Shown here: positions 29,502-39,031 of the stretch, one piece after another
Layout of the letters: each line of letters begins with the position of its first letter
How positions within the stretch are numbered: the first letter of the stretch is position 1
DNA from: Leucobacter denitrificans
GTDB lineage: Bacteria > Actinomycetota > Actinomycetes > Actinomycetales > Microbacteriaceae
NCBI RefSeq assembly: GCF_014396385.1
Contig: NZ_CP060716.1
Span: forward strand, 992,001-1,056,000
Length of the DNA stretch: 64,000 nt
Reading direction: 5' to 3'
Program-made: the position numbers and the translations under genes
The notes under the pieces: model-generated
Database searches by the model: none
The model's input: only the letters and a program-made list of their open reading frames with translations
What the model was told of the DNA's origin: nothing

Positions 29502-30205
29502 TGTCGGCCCGTATTGGTGTCATCACCTTCCCGGGTTCTCTCGACGACCGTGATGCGCAGCGCGCAGTTCGCCACGTAGGTGCCGAGCCGGTTGCCCTGT
29601 GGCACGGCACGCACGACCTGCAGGGCGTAGATGCGATCATTCTGCCTGGCGGATTCAGCTACGGCGACTACTTGCGCCCGGGCGCGATTGCCGCGTTCTC
29701 ACCGATCATGACCGAGGTCATTGATGCTGCGAACAAGGGCATGCCCGTGCTCGGCATTTGCAACGGTTTTCAGATGCTTGTTGAGTCGCACCTGTTGCCG
29801 GGTGGGCTGATCCGCAATGCGCACCAGCAGTTCATTCGCCGCGACCAGCGCCTTGTCGTCGAGAACGCGTCTACTGCGTGGACGAACACGTTTGAGGCTG
29901 GCCAGGAGATCATCATCCCGTTGAAGAACGGCGACGGTGGGTACATTGCGAACGACGAAACCCTCAAGCAGCTTGAGGGCGACGGACTCATTGCGTTCCG
30001 CTACGCAGGCATTAACCCGAACGGTTCACTCAACGAAATTGCCGGGCTCACCAACGAGCGCGGCAACGTAGTCGGCCTCATGCCGCACCCTGAGCACGCC
30101 ATTGAGCCAGGCTTTGGGCCGAATACACCGGCAGCGATGCGCTCGGGTGTCGACGGTCTCGGCTTCTTCGAGAGCGCACTGAACGCGATCACCGCGCGGG
30201 TGTAG
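29501..30205 (+). CDS. purQ: FGAM synthase glutaminase subunit PurQ
   Basis: A 234-residue class I glutamine amidotransferase that supplies ammonia to PurL. Catalytic Cys in [10 protein letters not shown] (near residue 87) and the His-Glu pair in [10 protein letters not shown] (near 195). Start ATG overlaps the purS stop (TAATG), so the pair is translationally coupled. purL lies about 6.4 kb away, separated by an iron/haem operon and a membrane protein gene. Confidence 0.95.
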   Translation: MSARIGVITFPGSLDDRDAQRAVRHVGAEPVALWHGTHDLQGVDAIILPGGFSYGDYLRPGAIAAFSPIMTEVIDAANKGMPVLGICNGFQMLVESHLLPGGLIRNAHQQFIRRDQRLVVENASTAWTNTFEAGQEIIIPLKNGDGGYIANDETLKQLEGDGLIAFRYAGINPNGSLNEIAGLTNERGNVVGLMPHPEHAIEPGFGPNTPAAMRSGVDGLGFFESALNAITARV

Positions 30206-30239
30206 GGATTCACCTCGCCCGCAGGGCATGGATTCGCAG

Positions 30240-30298
30240 AATCTGCGCAGAAAAATAGGCTCCACACTCACGTGAGAGCCTATTTTTCTGCGCAGATT
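30240..30298. terminator. Bidirectional hairpin between purQ and chdC
   Basis: Perfect 23-bp inverted repeat (30240-30262 and 30276-30298) with a 13-nt loop, containing A5 and T5 tracts, in the gap between convergent genes. It should stop transcription from both sides. Confidence 0.88.
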
Positions 30299-30338
30299 TT
30301 GGGTGGTGGTGGTGGGTGGGCGCCGACGCCGCTCGCGC

Positions 30339-31025
30339 CTAGCGCAGGACGTCGAGTACCTCGCTGAGCTCGATGCGACGACCGGTGTAGAACGGTGTCT
30401 CCTCGCGCATGTGGCGACGCGCCTCGGTCGCGCGGAGGTGGCGCATGAGGTCAACGAGGTCGGTGAGCTCGTCGGACTCCATCGGAAGCAGCCACTCGTA
30501 GTCGCCCAGCGCAAACGCCGAGATCGTGTTGGCAACAACCGACGTGTGAGTCGCACCCTTGCGCCCGTGATCGGCGAGCATGCGAGCCCGATCCTCGTCA
30601 GGCATGAGATACCACTCTGCGTCGCGAACGAACGGGTAGAGCGTGAGCCAACCGCGTGCCGTCTCGCCGCGCAAGAAGCCAGGAACATGCGCGCGGTTGA
30701 ACTCTGCCGTACGGTGCACGCCCATTGCGTTCCAGGTGGGAAGCAGGCGCGCAATCGGTGCCGCCCGGCGCAGTTCGCGAAGTGCAGCCTGAATCGCCTG
30801 CGCGTCGGGTCCGTGCAACCAGACCATGAGGTCAGAATCTGCTTTGAGGCCCGAAGTGTCGTACCACCCGCGGATCGTCACACCACTCGCCTCGACTGCC
30901 GCAGCAGCGCGCTCGAGCTCAGCCGCACCAGCTGAATCATCGGCTGGCTGTGCCGACGCAGGATTGCGCCTGAAGACTGCGAAAAGCGCGTAACCGAAAG
31001 CCTCTTGCTCGTTCTCGTTACTCAT
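30339..31025 (-). CDS. hemQ: Coproheme decarboxylase (HemQ/ChdC)
   Basis: A 228-residue dimeric haem-binding enzyme; makes haem b from coproheme by two H2O2-dependent decarboxylations, the last step of the coproporphyrin-dependent route. Seen: EFNRAHVPGFL, YPFVRDAEWYL (contains the likely radical Tyr) and ETPFYTGRRIE. Length is normal for actinobacteria. It is the last gene of a siderophore ABC operon, its start overlapping the ATPase stop by 4 bp, and not part of the hem operon at 39-46 kb. Confidence 0.93.
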   Translation of the reverse strand: MSNENEQEAFGYALFAVFRRNPASAQPADDSAGAAELERAAAAVEASGVTIRGWYDTSGLKADSDLMVWLHGPDAQAIQAALRELRRAAPIARLLPTWNAMGVHRTAEFNRAHVPGFLRGETARGWLTLYPFVRDAEWYLMPDEDRARMLADHGRKGATHTSVVANTISAFALGDYEWLLPMESDELTDLVDLMRHLRATEARRHMREETPFYTGRRIELSEVLDVLR

Positions 31026-31840
31026 GTTGTGAGTGCTCCTTCGTGTTCCGCTGCCACATTGGCAGCGGGTTGTAGTGGTTCAACTCGGTAGTACAGCGCG
31101 ACCTTGTGTTTGCCGTGCTGCACCACTTCAACTTCGGTGCCGAAGACCTCTTCGAGCACCTGGGGTTGCATGATCTCATCGGGCGTCCCAGACGCGATAA
31201 CGCGTCCGTCAGCGAGTGCGACAATTCTATCGGCGTATGCTGAGGCGAAGTTCACATCGTGGACCACCAGCACGATCGTCTTGCCGAGCGCGTCTGCGGC
31301 CGCCCGAAGCTGACGCATCATGCTGGCAGCGTGACGCATATCAAGACCGGTGAGCGGCTCGTCGAGCAGCACGTAATCGGTATCCTGCGCGAGCACCATG
31401 GCGACGAAGGCACGCTGGCGCTGGCCACCCGAAAGCTCGTCGATAAACCGGTCTTCCATGCCCGCGAGGTCAAGAAAGGCGATCGCGGCGTGGATCGCTC
31501 GGCGATCCACCTCGGTGGGTCTGCCGTTCGAGTGCGGAAAGCGACCGAAGCTCACGAGCTGACGCACGGTGAGCCTCGCCATGAAGTGGTTTTCTTGGCG
31601 AAGGATCGAAACAACCTTCGCGAGTTCCTTCGGCTTCGAGGCGACAACATCGAGCCCACCAACTGTCACGCGACCGGTGTCCGCGGAGAGCAGGCGACCG
31701 ATGATGGTGAGCATCGTCGACTTGCCCGCGCCATTTGGTCCGATAAGAGCTGTGATGCCGCCGGGCTCAATCTCGAGGTCGATCGGGCCAAGCACTCGGC
31801 GGCCCGCGTAGGTCTTGCCTACCTGTTCGAGCTGGATCAT
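31022..31840 (-). CDS. Iron-siderophore ABC transporter, ATP-binding protein
   Basis: 272 residues with a full ABC cassette: Walker A GPNGAGKST, Q-loop LRQEN, signature ELSGGQRQRAFVAM, Walker B DYVLLDEPLTGLD and the H-loop VVHD. The family is FecE/FhuC-like (FatE/YclP type), which energises periplasmic-binding-protein-dependent siderophore uptake. It overlaps both the permease (31837) and hemQ (31025) by 4 bp. Confidence 0.93.
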   Translation of the reverse strand: MIQLEQVGKTYAGRRVLGPIDLEIEPGGITALIGPNGAGKSTMLTIIGRLLSADTGRVTVGGLDVVASKPKELAKVVSILRQENHFMARLTVRQLVSFGRFPHSNGRPTEVDRRAIHAAIAFLDLAGMEDRFIDELSGGQRQRAFVAMVLAQDTDYVLLDEPLTGLDMRHAASMMRQLRAAADALGKTIVLVVHDVNFASAYADRIVALADGRVIASGTPDEIMQPQVLEEVFGTEVEVVQHGKHKVALYYRVEPLQPAANVAAEHEGALTT

Positions 31841-32865
31841 CGCAGCCCCTTTCTCAGTAGGACAATAAGGAACAAAACCCCTCCAACGAACTCAATGATG
31901 ACGGTGATGAGCCCGCCGGCGGAGAAGATGTGCTTGAGCACGAACGTTGCGCCGAGGAGCGTGACGAGGCCAATGCCGATCGCGAGAGGCAGGGTTTCTG
32001 AGTGCGAATCGTTGCGCGCAAACTGGTACGCGAGCGTCGCGACGAGGAACCCGTAGAACGTCATGGGGCCGACCATGGTGACCGACACCGAAATGAGCAC
32101 TGCGACGAGCACCAGAATGGTGACGATCTCGCGCTTGTAGTGCACACCGAGGCCGACTGACACGTCGTGCCCCAGCGCGACGACGTCGTAGATCTTTCGT
32201 TTGCGCCAAACGTACGCGACGATGAGCAGGGTGATGGCCGCGGCGTAGGGCAGGTAATCCACGTTGCCGTTGCCGATGCTGCCGAAGAGTTTGGCGCTCA
32301 AGATGTCGAACTCACTCGGTGTGAGGAGCCGCTGCATGAAGGTCGAGATCGATCCGAAGCCCATTCCGAGCACGACCCCGACGAGCAGTAGTAGGTGCAG
32401 ATTCGCGCGTTTGCCCGAGAAGAGCCACCCGTAGAGCAGCGTCGCAAAGACGACCATGATGCCGCTCTGGGCGATGATCTTCGGGATGCCCTCCATACCA
32501 GCAGCCGCGGACCCAAACACGAACACGAGCGAGGTCTGCGTGAGCACGTAGAGCGCGTCAAAGCCCAGAATCGACGGAGTGAGGATTCGGTTCGATGATG
32601 CCGTGTGGAACAGTACCGTGGCGACGGATTGGCAGACCGCGACAAGCACGATCGTGGCAAGCGCGGTGAGCCGAGTGCCCACAATGATCCAAAACCCATC
32701 TGACCCAGCAGGCGCGGGATTGCCGTAGACAAGCACGGAGATCGCGAGCGCAACAGCAACGCCGAAAACGATGATGAGCGGCAAGAATTGCCGCCAGCGC
32801 GGGGCCTCGGGCTCGAGTTCGTCTGGGAGCACACCTTCGGGGCTCAGCCGAGTAATACTAACCAC
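31837..32865 (-). CDS. Iron-siderophore ABC transporter, permease 2
   Basis: A 342-residue FecCD-family permease with about nine to ten hydrophobic segments and the coupling region SVGLGVHYKREI. Belongs to the FatC/YclO-like branch of catecholate-siderophore permeases by arrangement. Overlaps permease 1 by 8 bp. Both permeases form the transmembrane heterodimer in the plasma membrane. Confidence 0.9.
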   Translation of the reverse strand: MVSITRLSPEGVLPDELEPEAPRWRQFLPLIIVFGVAVALAISVLVYGNPAPAGSDGFWIIVGTRLTALATIVLVAVCQSVATVLFHTASSNRILTPSILGFDALYVLTQTSLVFVFGSAAAGMEGIPKIIAQSGIMVVFATLLYGWLFSGKRANLHLLLLVGVVLGMGFGSISTFMQRLLTPSEFDILSAKLFGSIGNGNVDYLPYAAAITLLIVAYVWRKRKIYDVVALGHDVSVGLGVHYKREIVTILVLVAVLISVSVTMVGPMTFYGFLVATLAYQFARNDSHSETLPLAIGIGLVTLLGATFVLKHIFSAGGLITVIIEFVGGVLFLIVLLRKGLR

Positions 32866-33940
32866 GGTATCTACTCCGCATCAGAATCGCGATGAAGACG
32901 ACGCACCCGACGAGGCCGAGGACCATCGATACCGGCACCTCAAACGGAGCGCGCACCGTGCGACCGATGAGGTCGCACACGGTCACCAGCGCGACGCCAC
33001 CGAGACACACCCAGGGCAGGTTGCTTCTCACGTTGTCGCCGCGGATCATTGCCACTGCGTTCGGAACAACGAGCCCTAAGAACGGCAGGAACCCTACGAC
33101 AACCGTCGTAACACCCGCCGCAACAGCAACGAGCGCGGTACCCGCGATGAGAATCGTTTCGTACCGCATGCCAACGCTCGTTGCGACCTCTTTACCAAGG
33201 CCCGCAACGGTGATGCGATCAGCAAGCAAAAAGACGAGCAGCGTGACGATGGCGACAACCCAGAGCACCTCATAGCGACCGCGAACAACGCTCGTGAAGC
33301 TGCCCATGAACCAGGTACCGAGCATCTGCAGCAGATTCGTCTGCACGGCAAGAAATGTGGTGACGGCGCTGACCACGGCACCAAGCATGATGCCGATCAG
33401 GGGCACGACGAGTGTGGTGCGGATCACAACTCTGCGCAGAATCACCATAAACGTCATGGCACCCACAAACGCGAACGCGCTCGAGACCGCCATGCGCCCG
33501 GCAAGACCGATAGCCGGCGCGAAGATCGCCGTGAGGAGCAGTCCGAGCGACGCCCACTCTGTAGTGCCCGATGTGGTCGCGTCAACAAACCTGTTTTGGG
33601 TGAGCATCTGCATGACGACGCCGCTCGCCGCCATAGCTGCACCCGCAAGCAAGAGCGCAACTGTGCGGGGCACGCGCGTGATCCACATCATCTCTGCGCC
33701 CAACTCGCCATTCGTGACGTCATAGGCACCGACGAAAAGCGACGTTGCGAGCAGGCCAACGACGACGAGTGTTGCGAGCGCGAGGGGCCAGACTTTCGCG
33801 CGAGGTGCCGGGGAGACTTCCGTAGCTTCTGCGGCGTCTGTCGCCACCCGGCTCGCGGTTGGAAGAACAGGCGAACGCCCGCTCTTGCGAACGGGCGTTC
33901 CCTGACCACTCTGGCCGGTGGCGTCTTTCACCAGGCTCAT
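32858..33940 (-). CDS. Iron-siderophore ABC transporter, permease 1
   Basis: A 360-residue FecCD-family permease. A cytoplasmic N-terminus of about 45 residues precedes nine or so hydrophobic segments; LMTQNRFVDATTSGTTEWASLG near residue 115 is the conserved FecCD loop (here QNRFVDATTSG). Overlaps the binding-protein gene by 4 bp. Confidence 0.9.
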   Translation of the reverse strand: MSLVKDATGQSGQGTPVRKSGRSPVLPTASRVATDAAEATEVSPAPRAKVWPLALATLVVVGLLATSLFVGAYDVTNGELGAEMMWITRVPRTVALLLAGAAMAASGVVMQMLTQNRFVDATTSGTTEWASLGLLLTAIFAPAIGLAGRMAVSSAFAFVGAMTFMVILRRVVIRTTLVVPLIGIMLGAVVSAVTTFLAVQTNLLQMLGTWFMGSFTSVVRGRYEVLWVVAIVTLLVFLLADRITVAGLGKEVATSVGMRYETILIAGTALVAVAAGVTTVVVGFLPFLGLVVPNAVAMIRGDNVRSNLPWVCLGGVALVTVCDLIGRTVRAPFEVPVSMVLGLVGCVVFIAILMRSRYRG

Positions 33941-34944
33941 GAGGCTGAGAGTGCATCCTTCAGCTGGGTAAAGAGCTCGGTGTAGAGCTGAATATCTTCG
34001 CGCAAGTAGAAGTTTGCGTCGAGGTACACGATCTGACCGTTCTGCACCGCTGTAACGTTCTGGAGCGCTTCTGAACCGGCGATGAGTTCGTCTGCTGGAA
34101 CCGCAGATGCATCGCGGTTCTCGGGTGCGAATGATGCGTCGCGATCGAGAACGAGGAGCCAGTCAGGGTTTGACTGAGCGATTGCTTCAACGGAGATCTC
34201 GTCGCCGTGCGACTCGTCTTCGGCAGTCTGCTCGATTGCGGGCACGAGTCCGAGTGCCGGGAACACTGGGCCAACGCTGCGGCCATCGTTCGGCGCTGCG
34301 TATGCGATCTTGCCGCCCGAAGTGATGAGGCCCATGACGGTATCCTCACCGTTGTAGGCTTCCTTGGCGCCAGCGATCGCTGCGTCGAGGTCGTCGTTGA
34401 GCGCCTGCGCTTCATCTGCGTGGTCGAAGATCTCACCGAGCGCCGTGCTCATACGCTTGAGCTCTTCAACGAGGTCTTCGCCATCACGTGGCGCGAGCTC
34501 GATAACGACTGCCTGCGGGTTCTGGGCCTTGATGTCATCGTACGATCCACCGAAACGGCCGCCACCAATGATGAGATCGGGCTGCGCCGCCACGATCTGC
34601 TCAAGGTCTGGTTCGCGGTGCGTTCCGACGTCGAATACGTCGTCGTTCTCGCGGTACTCAGGCCAGAGGGTGCCCATCAGGCCCTTCGGTGCTGCAGCAA
34701 GCTCAACATCCCAGTCGCTGAGGGTCTGGTACACGTGGTTGTCGAGTGCAACTACGGTCTCGGGGTTTACCGGAACCTCGACCTCTCCGTGGTTGTCGGT
34801 GATGGTCACGGAGGTGGCCGCGGCAGGCTCTCCTTCTTCCGCGGCTTCAGTTGACGAGGAGCAGGCTGAAAGGGCGAGCGCCGCTGCCGTCGCGAGTGAT
34901 GCTACTGCGAGCAGGCGGGAACTGCGTGCGTGTCGGAGTTTCAC
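33937..34944 (-). CDS. Siderophore-binding lipoprotein (FatB/CeuE/YclQ-like)
   Basis: A 335-residue lipoprotein. Signal peptide with lipobox ALSAC (Cys27 to be lipidated), then the class III binding fold. The segments GGGRFGGSYDDI, SHGDEISVEAI and NPDWLLVLDRDA match the catecholate/petrobactin binding proteins CeuE, FatB and YclQ. Upstream lies a DtxR-like box (see regulatory entry). First gene of the operon SBP-permease-permease-ATPase-hemQ. Confidence 0.92.
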   Translation of the reverse strand: MKLRHARSSRLLAVASLATAAALALSACSSSTEAAEEGEPAAATSVTITDNHGEVEVPVNPETVVALDNHVYQTLSDWDVELAAAPKGLMGTLWPEYRENDDVFDVGTHREPDLEQIVAAQPDLIIGGGRFGGSYDDIKAQNPQAVVIELAPRDGEDLVEELKRMSTALGEIFDHADEAQALNDDLDAAIAGAKEAYNGEDTVMGLITSGGKIAYAAPNDGRSVGPVFPALGLVPAIEQTAEDESHGDEISVEAIAQSNPDWLLVLDRDASFAPENRDASAVPADELIAGSEALQNVTAVQNGQIVYLDANFYLREDIQLYTELFTQLKDALSAS

Positions 34945-35064
34945 GTTGTCGTGTCTCTTTCGTAAGGGGGTGGGGAGAAAGCGCGCGATGCTTCGCGTGG
35001 AAGCAAATCAAGGTCTCAATGAAGGGGTCCGTGCACAGACCGGCTCCGCCATTGAAACCTTGCA

Positions 35065-35100
35065 AAGGTCAGCCTAACCTCAGATTCATCTGATGATCAA
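35065..35100 (-). promoter_or_regulatory. Iron-regulated promoter with DtxR/IdeR-like box, operon 1
   Basis: AGGTCAGCCTAACCTCA at 35066-35082 resembles the DtxR/IdeR palindrome. Beside it is TTCATCTGATGATCAA (35085-35100), also found exactly at 53301-53316 in front of the second siderophore operon. Read on the minus strand, TTGATC (-35), 18 bp and TAGGCT (-10) form a promoter whose -10 lies inside the box, so bound repressor would block it under iron repletion. Confidence 0.72.
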
Positions 35101-35160
35101 GCTGGATTTGCGAAGCTCTCTCTAAATCCCAGATCAGAGACTAAAAAATTGCCGAAATTG

Positions 35161-36513
35161 CTAGAGCTGTGGCGGCTGAGGCGCCCCTGGAACGCTGAAG
35201 TCTGGCTGGCCATCAGGACCAGCGGGGATCGGGCTGCCATCAGCAAACGTCGGCCACGGGAGCAGCTCTGGCTCTGGTTCGAAGTCAGATTGTGGCTCTG
35301 GCACCGGCACGGACTCAACAACCGGCTCGCCCATGGGCGCTGCCTGCTGCTGAGCATCGTGTGCGCGCTGCTGAAACTGGAACCCCTCGGGTTGCAGTAG
35401 CGTCGCACTCGCCTGAGTATCTTCATCGTCTTGAGCAGATTCACTCGCGGGAATCATGACCTCATCAACAACCGGACTCGCAGCGACCTGATCTGACTGT
35501 GACTCAGCGGGAGGAACCTGATCAACCCGCGTCTCTGCGACAGAAGCCTGAGGAGCCACATTAGTCTGAGGACTCAGATTCTGGGCCTCGTACCCGGCGG
35601 CAACGTTCTCGTTAGCCTGGCCCGTGTAATCCTGCGGCGGGTACTGAGCGGCATACGGTTGGGCAGGATACGTCTGACCGGCAACTGACTGGCCGCCATA
35701 CCCCTGCCCTGCATACTGCTGAGAACCGTACTGCTGAGCAACATACGGCTGCCCTGCATACCCCTGGACAGCAAACGCTTGCGCCTCAGCGGCACGGGCC
35801 GACTCGCGGCGCGCTGCCCGCTCGTCCGATCCACTCGCCCAGCGCAACAGCAGGGTGACCGAAAGGCCCAGAGCAGTGAGGATCAGCACAGCGGTTGCGA
35901 TCTTCCAGTACAGGTCGGGGATCTCGAGTTCAAAGGCCTCGATGCCAACTGGCGCGGTAAAGAGAATGCCCGAGAGCACTGCGAGCACGCTCGTAATAAA
36001 GGCGAAGGTATTGGTGGCCCCGCCCGACTTTGCGCCCGCACGCAGCAGCAGCTCGCAGCACAGGATCACAAGCCTGGTGACCACAATGACGAGCACCGAC
36101 TTCCAGAAGATCTCGAACATGAGCGAGAACGCGTCGTACGGCGTGATCCAGATAACAATGAGCAGCAGACCCAAAATGTACGTGTTGGCGATGAGCGCGA
36201 CCGGCGCGTACCAATCGTTCTGCTTCTCTCGACTCGTGTCGATGGCGGTAAATACGACGAACACCGCGAAGAGCGCGAACGTCGAGAAGACCCGCTCGAA
36301 ACGCCCCTCAAAGTCGCCGATGAAGAGGAGAGAGATCGACGCCACGGTCAGGCCGATGAGCAAAATGATGCTCACCTTGAGGAACGTCGACATCTTCTTT
36401 GGAGCCGCAGCTGGTGACTGCGTTTGCGCGGCGTACCCTTGCGCAAATGTTGACGTCTCGTGGGCAGTCTGCGCCTGAGATTCTGCGAACTGCGGGTCGT
36501 GTGTATCGCTCAT
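35161..36513 (-). CDS. Multi-helix membrane protein with Gln/Tyr/Ala-rich repeat tail
   Basis: About 450 residues. After a polar N-terminus of about 40 residues there are six to seven hydrophobic segments (about 50-230). A low-complexity region then contains repeated Y-x-x-Q/Y-A-x-Q units (GYAGQPYVAQQYGSQQYAGQ), and finally a Glu/Pro/Gln-rich tail. Family not recognised. ATG 36513 is preferred over an in-frame ATG at 36555 because AGGGAG/GGAAG lie just upstream. It is divergent from purL and ends near the iron promoter. Confidence 0.7.
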   Translation of the reverse strand: MSDTHDPQFAESQAQTAHETSTFAQGYAAQTQSPAAAPKKMSTFLKVSIILLIGLTVASISLLFIGDFEGRFERVFSTFALFAVFVVFTAIDTSREKQNDWYAPVALIANTYILGLLLIVIWITPYDAFSLMFEIFWKSVLVIVVTRLVILCCELLLRAGAKSGGATNTFAFITSVLAVLSGILFTAPVGIEAFELEIPDLYWKIATAVLILTALGLSVTLLLRWASGSDERAARRESARAAEAQAFAVQGYAGQPYVAQQYGSQQYAGQGYGGQSVAGQTYPAQPYAAQYPPQDYTGQANENVAAGYEAQNLSPQTNVAPQASVAETRVDQVPPAESQSDQVAASPVVDEVMIPASESAQDDEDTQASATLLQPEGFQFQQRAHDAQQQAAPMGEPVVESVPVPEPQSDFEPEPELLPWPTFADGSPIPAGPDGQPDFSVPGAPQPPQL

Positions 36514-36628
36514 GCTCCCTAGTCTTCCGCCAAGGGGTGACAATTGGCAACACACACGCCTGAGAACATCGCTCAGTTAGGCCCAGCGAGCGGCATTCGT
36601 CGCGCGAAAAGCCACGTAGACTGAGGGG

Positions 36629-38956
36629 GTGACTGACAACTCTGCTTCCCTCGCCCACCCAGATACAGTTGCCGACGCGATCGCGACTCCTGAAAAAGAG
36701 CAGCCGTATGCTGCACTGGGCCTGAAGCCCGACGAATACGACAAGATTCGAGAGATTCTTGGCCGCCGCCCAACCTCGGGCGAGCTTGCCATGTACTCGG
36801 TCATGTGGTCTGAGCACTGCTCCTACAAGTCATCGAAGATCTACCTGCGCCAGTTTGGCAAGAAGGTCAACGACAAGATGCGCGAGCGCCTCTTGGTCGG
36901 CATCGGCGAGAACGCTGGTGTGATCGATGTCGGCGAGGGCTGGGCCGTCACGTTCAAGGTCGAGAGCCACAACCACCCCTCATACATTGAGCCGTTCCAG
37001 GGCGCCGCAACCGGCGTTGGCGGCATTATTCGCGACATCATTTCGATGGGCGCCCGCCCGGTCGCTGTGATGGATCAGCTGCGCTTCGGCGCGATCGATC
37101 ACCCCGACACCGCCCGCGTCGTGCACGGTGTCGTCTCAGGCATCTCCTCATACGCGAACTGCCTCGGCCTGCCAAACATCGGCGGCGAGACCGTGTTTGA
37201 TGGCGTGTACCAGGCAAACCCGCTCGTCAACGCACTCGGCGTTGGCGTGCTGCGCCACGAAGATCTGCACACCGCTAACGCTTCGGGCCTCGGCAACAAG
37301 GTCGTGCTCTTCGGCGCACGCACAGGTGGCGACGGCATCGGCGGTGCATCGATTCTCGCGTCAGACAGCTTCGACGAGGGTGGCCCCACCAAGCGCCCCG
37401 CGGTACAGGTCGGCGACCCGTTCGCTGAGAAGGTGCTCATCGAGTGCTGCCTCGAACTCTTCCAGGCAGAGCTTGTCGAGGGCATTCAAGACCTCGGCGC
37501 GGCGGGCATCTCGTGCGCGACGAGTGAGCTCGCGGCAAACGGCGACGGTGGTATGTTCATCGAGCTCGACAGCGTGCTCCTGCGCGACCCGTCGCTCACC
37601 GCCGAAGAGATCCTCATGTCAGAGAGTCAGGAGCGCATGATGGCGATCGTTGCTCCTGAGAAGCTCGACCAGTTCCTCGCTGTGACGAAGAAGTGGGACG
37701 TCGAGACGAGCGTGCTCGGCGAGGTGACCGACACGAACCGCCTCGTCATCAACTGGCGCGGCGAAGAGATCGTGAACGTCGATCCGTCGACCGTCGCAGT
37801 CGACGGCCCGGTCTATGAGCGCCCGGTCGCTTATCCTTCGTGGATCGACGAGCTCCAAGCAAACTCTGTGGTCGCTGCAGGCCTCGCCCGCGAAGACTCG
37901 GGCGAGAAGCTGCGCGAGCAGCTCATCCAGGTCGCGTCGTCGCCAAACCAGGCCGATGTGTCGTGGATCACGAACCAGTACGACCTGTACGTTGGCGGTA
38001 ACACTGCACTCTCGTTCCCAGACGGCGCAGGCATGATCCGCGTCGACGAGGAGTCGGGGCTCGGCATCGCGATCTCGACCGACGCGAACGGCCGCTACTG
38101 CCAACTCGATCCATACGCTGGCGCACAGCTCGCACTCGCGGAGTCGTACCGTAACGTCGCAACATCTGGTGCGGTGCCCACAGCAGTCACCGACTGCCTG
38201 AACTTTGGCAGCCCCGAGAACCCCGAGGTCATGTGGCAGTTCTCGAGGGCTGTCGAGGGCCTCTCAGACGCCTGCCTCTCACTCGAGGTGCCGGTAACCG
38301 GCGGCAACGTTTCGTTCTACAACCAGACGGGCGATACCCCGATCCACCCAACGCCGGTCGTCGGTGTGCTCGGCATCATTGACGACGTGGCGCGTCGCGT
38401 GCCCTCGGGCTGGCAAGATCGCGGCGAGCACCTCTACCTGCTCGGCACCACTCGCGACGAGCTTGATGGCTCTGCGTGGGCTGAGGCCGTGCACGATCAC
38501 CTCGGCGGGCTGCCCCCGAAGGCGAACCTTGACGACGAGCGCAATCTCGCCGAGCTGCTGCACGCTGCAACGCAGGGCGGGCTGCTCTCGGCCGCGGTCG
38601 ACCTCTCTGAAGGCGGTCTCGCGCAGGCTGTCGTCGACGGCGCACTGCGCTTCGGCGTGGGCGCACGTGTGTGGATCGACGAGATCATGGAACGCGACGG
38701 CGTCGACGCGACTGCAGCACTCTTCTCGGAGTCGCAGGGCCGCGTGCTCGTTGCGGTTTCGCACGAGGAAGACGTGAAGTTCCGCGGCCTGTGCGAGGGT
38801 CGTAACTACCCAGTGCTCAAGGTCGGCGTCACCGATCTCACCGGCGACGAGGCAGCGCTCGAGCTGCAGGGCCGCTTTACCCTGCAGCTTTCCGAGCTGC
38901 GCGACGCGGTGCGCGCAACGCTTCCCGCAGCCTTCGGCCCGATCATCAGCGAGTAA
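36629..38956 (+). CDS. purL: FGAM synthase large subunit
   Basis: 775 residues, the small-type PurL that works with PurS and PurQ. AIRS-like N-domain and glycine-rich ATP site: [40 protein letters not shown], and [26 protein letters not shown] C-half. Start is GTG at 36629. It completes the purSQL set although it is not adjacent to purSQ. A perfect hairpin follows the stop. Confidence 0.95.
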   Translation: MTDNSASLAHPDTVADAIATPEKEQPYAALGLKPDEYDKIREILGRRPTSGELAMYSVMWSEHCSYKSSKIYLRQFGKKVNDKMRERLLVGIGENAGVIDVGEGWAVTFKVESHNHPSYIEPFQGAATGVGGIIRDIISMGARPVAVMDQLRFGAIDHPDTARVVHGVVSGISSYANCLGLPNIGGETVFDGVYQANPLVNALGVGVLRHEDLHTANASGLGNKVVLFGARTGGDGIGGASILASDSFDEGGPTKRPAVQVGDPFAEKVLIECCLELFQAELVEGIQDLGAAGISCATSELAANGDGGMFIELDSVLLRDPSLTAEEILMSESQERMMAIVAPEKLDQFLAVTKKWDVETSVLGEVTDTNRLVINWRGEEIVNVDPSTVAVDGPVYERPVAYPSWIDELQANSVVAAGLAREDSGEKLREQLIQVASSPNQADVSWITNQYDLYVGGNTALSFPDGAGMIRVDEESGLGIAISTDANGRYCQLDPYAGAQLALAESYRNVATSGAVPTAVTDCLNFGSPENPEVMWQFSRAVEGLSDACLSLEVPVTGGNVSFYNQTGDTPIHPTPVVGVLGIIDDVARRVPSGWQDRGEHLYLLGTTRDELDGSAWAEAVHDHLGGLPPKANLDDERNLAELLHAATQGGLLSAAVDLSEGGLAQAVVDGALRFGVGARVWIDEIMERDGVDATAALFSESQGRVLVAVSHEEDVKFRGLCEGRNYPVLKVGVTDLTGDEAALELQGRFTLQLSELRDAVRATLPAAFGPIISE

Positions 38957-38970
38957 TTCGGTTTACTTCC

Positions 38971-39027
38971 CGCAAACGTAGAGGCAGCTACCCGGTCAAT
39001 ACTCGGGCAGCTGCCTCTACGTTTGCG
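38971..39027. terminator. Bidirectional hairpin between purL and hemL
   Basis: Perfect 19-bp inverted repeat (38971-38989 with 39009-39027) plus inner ACCCG/CGGG pairing, in the gap between convergent stops. Strong stem; A/T tracts are short, so termination may need Rho or stem alone. Confidence 0.82.
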
Positions 39028-39031
39028 CGGC

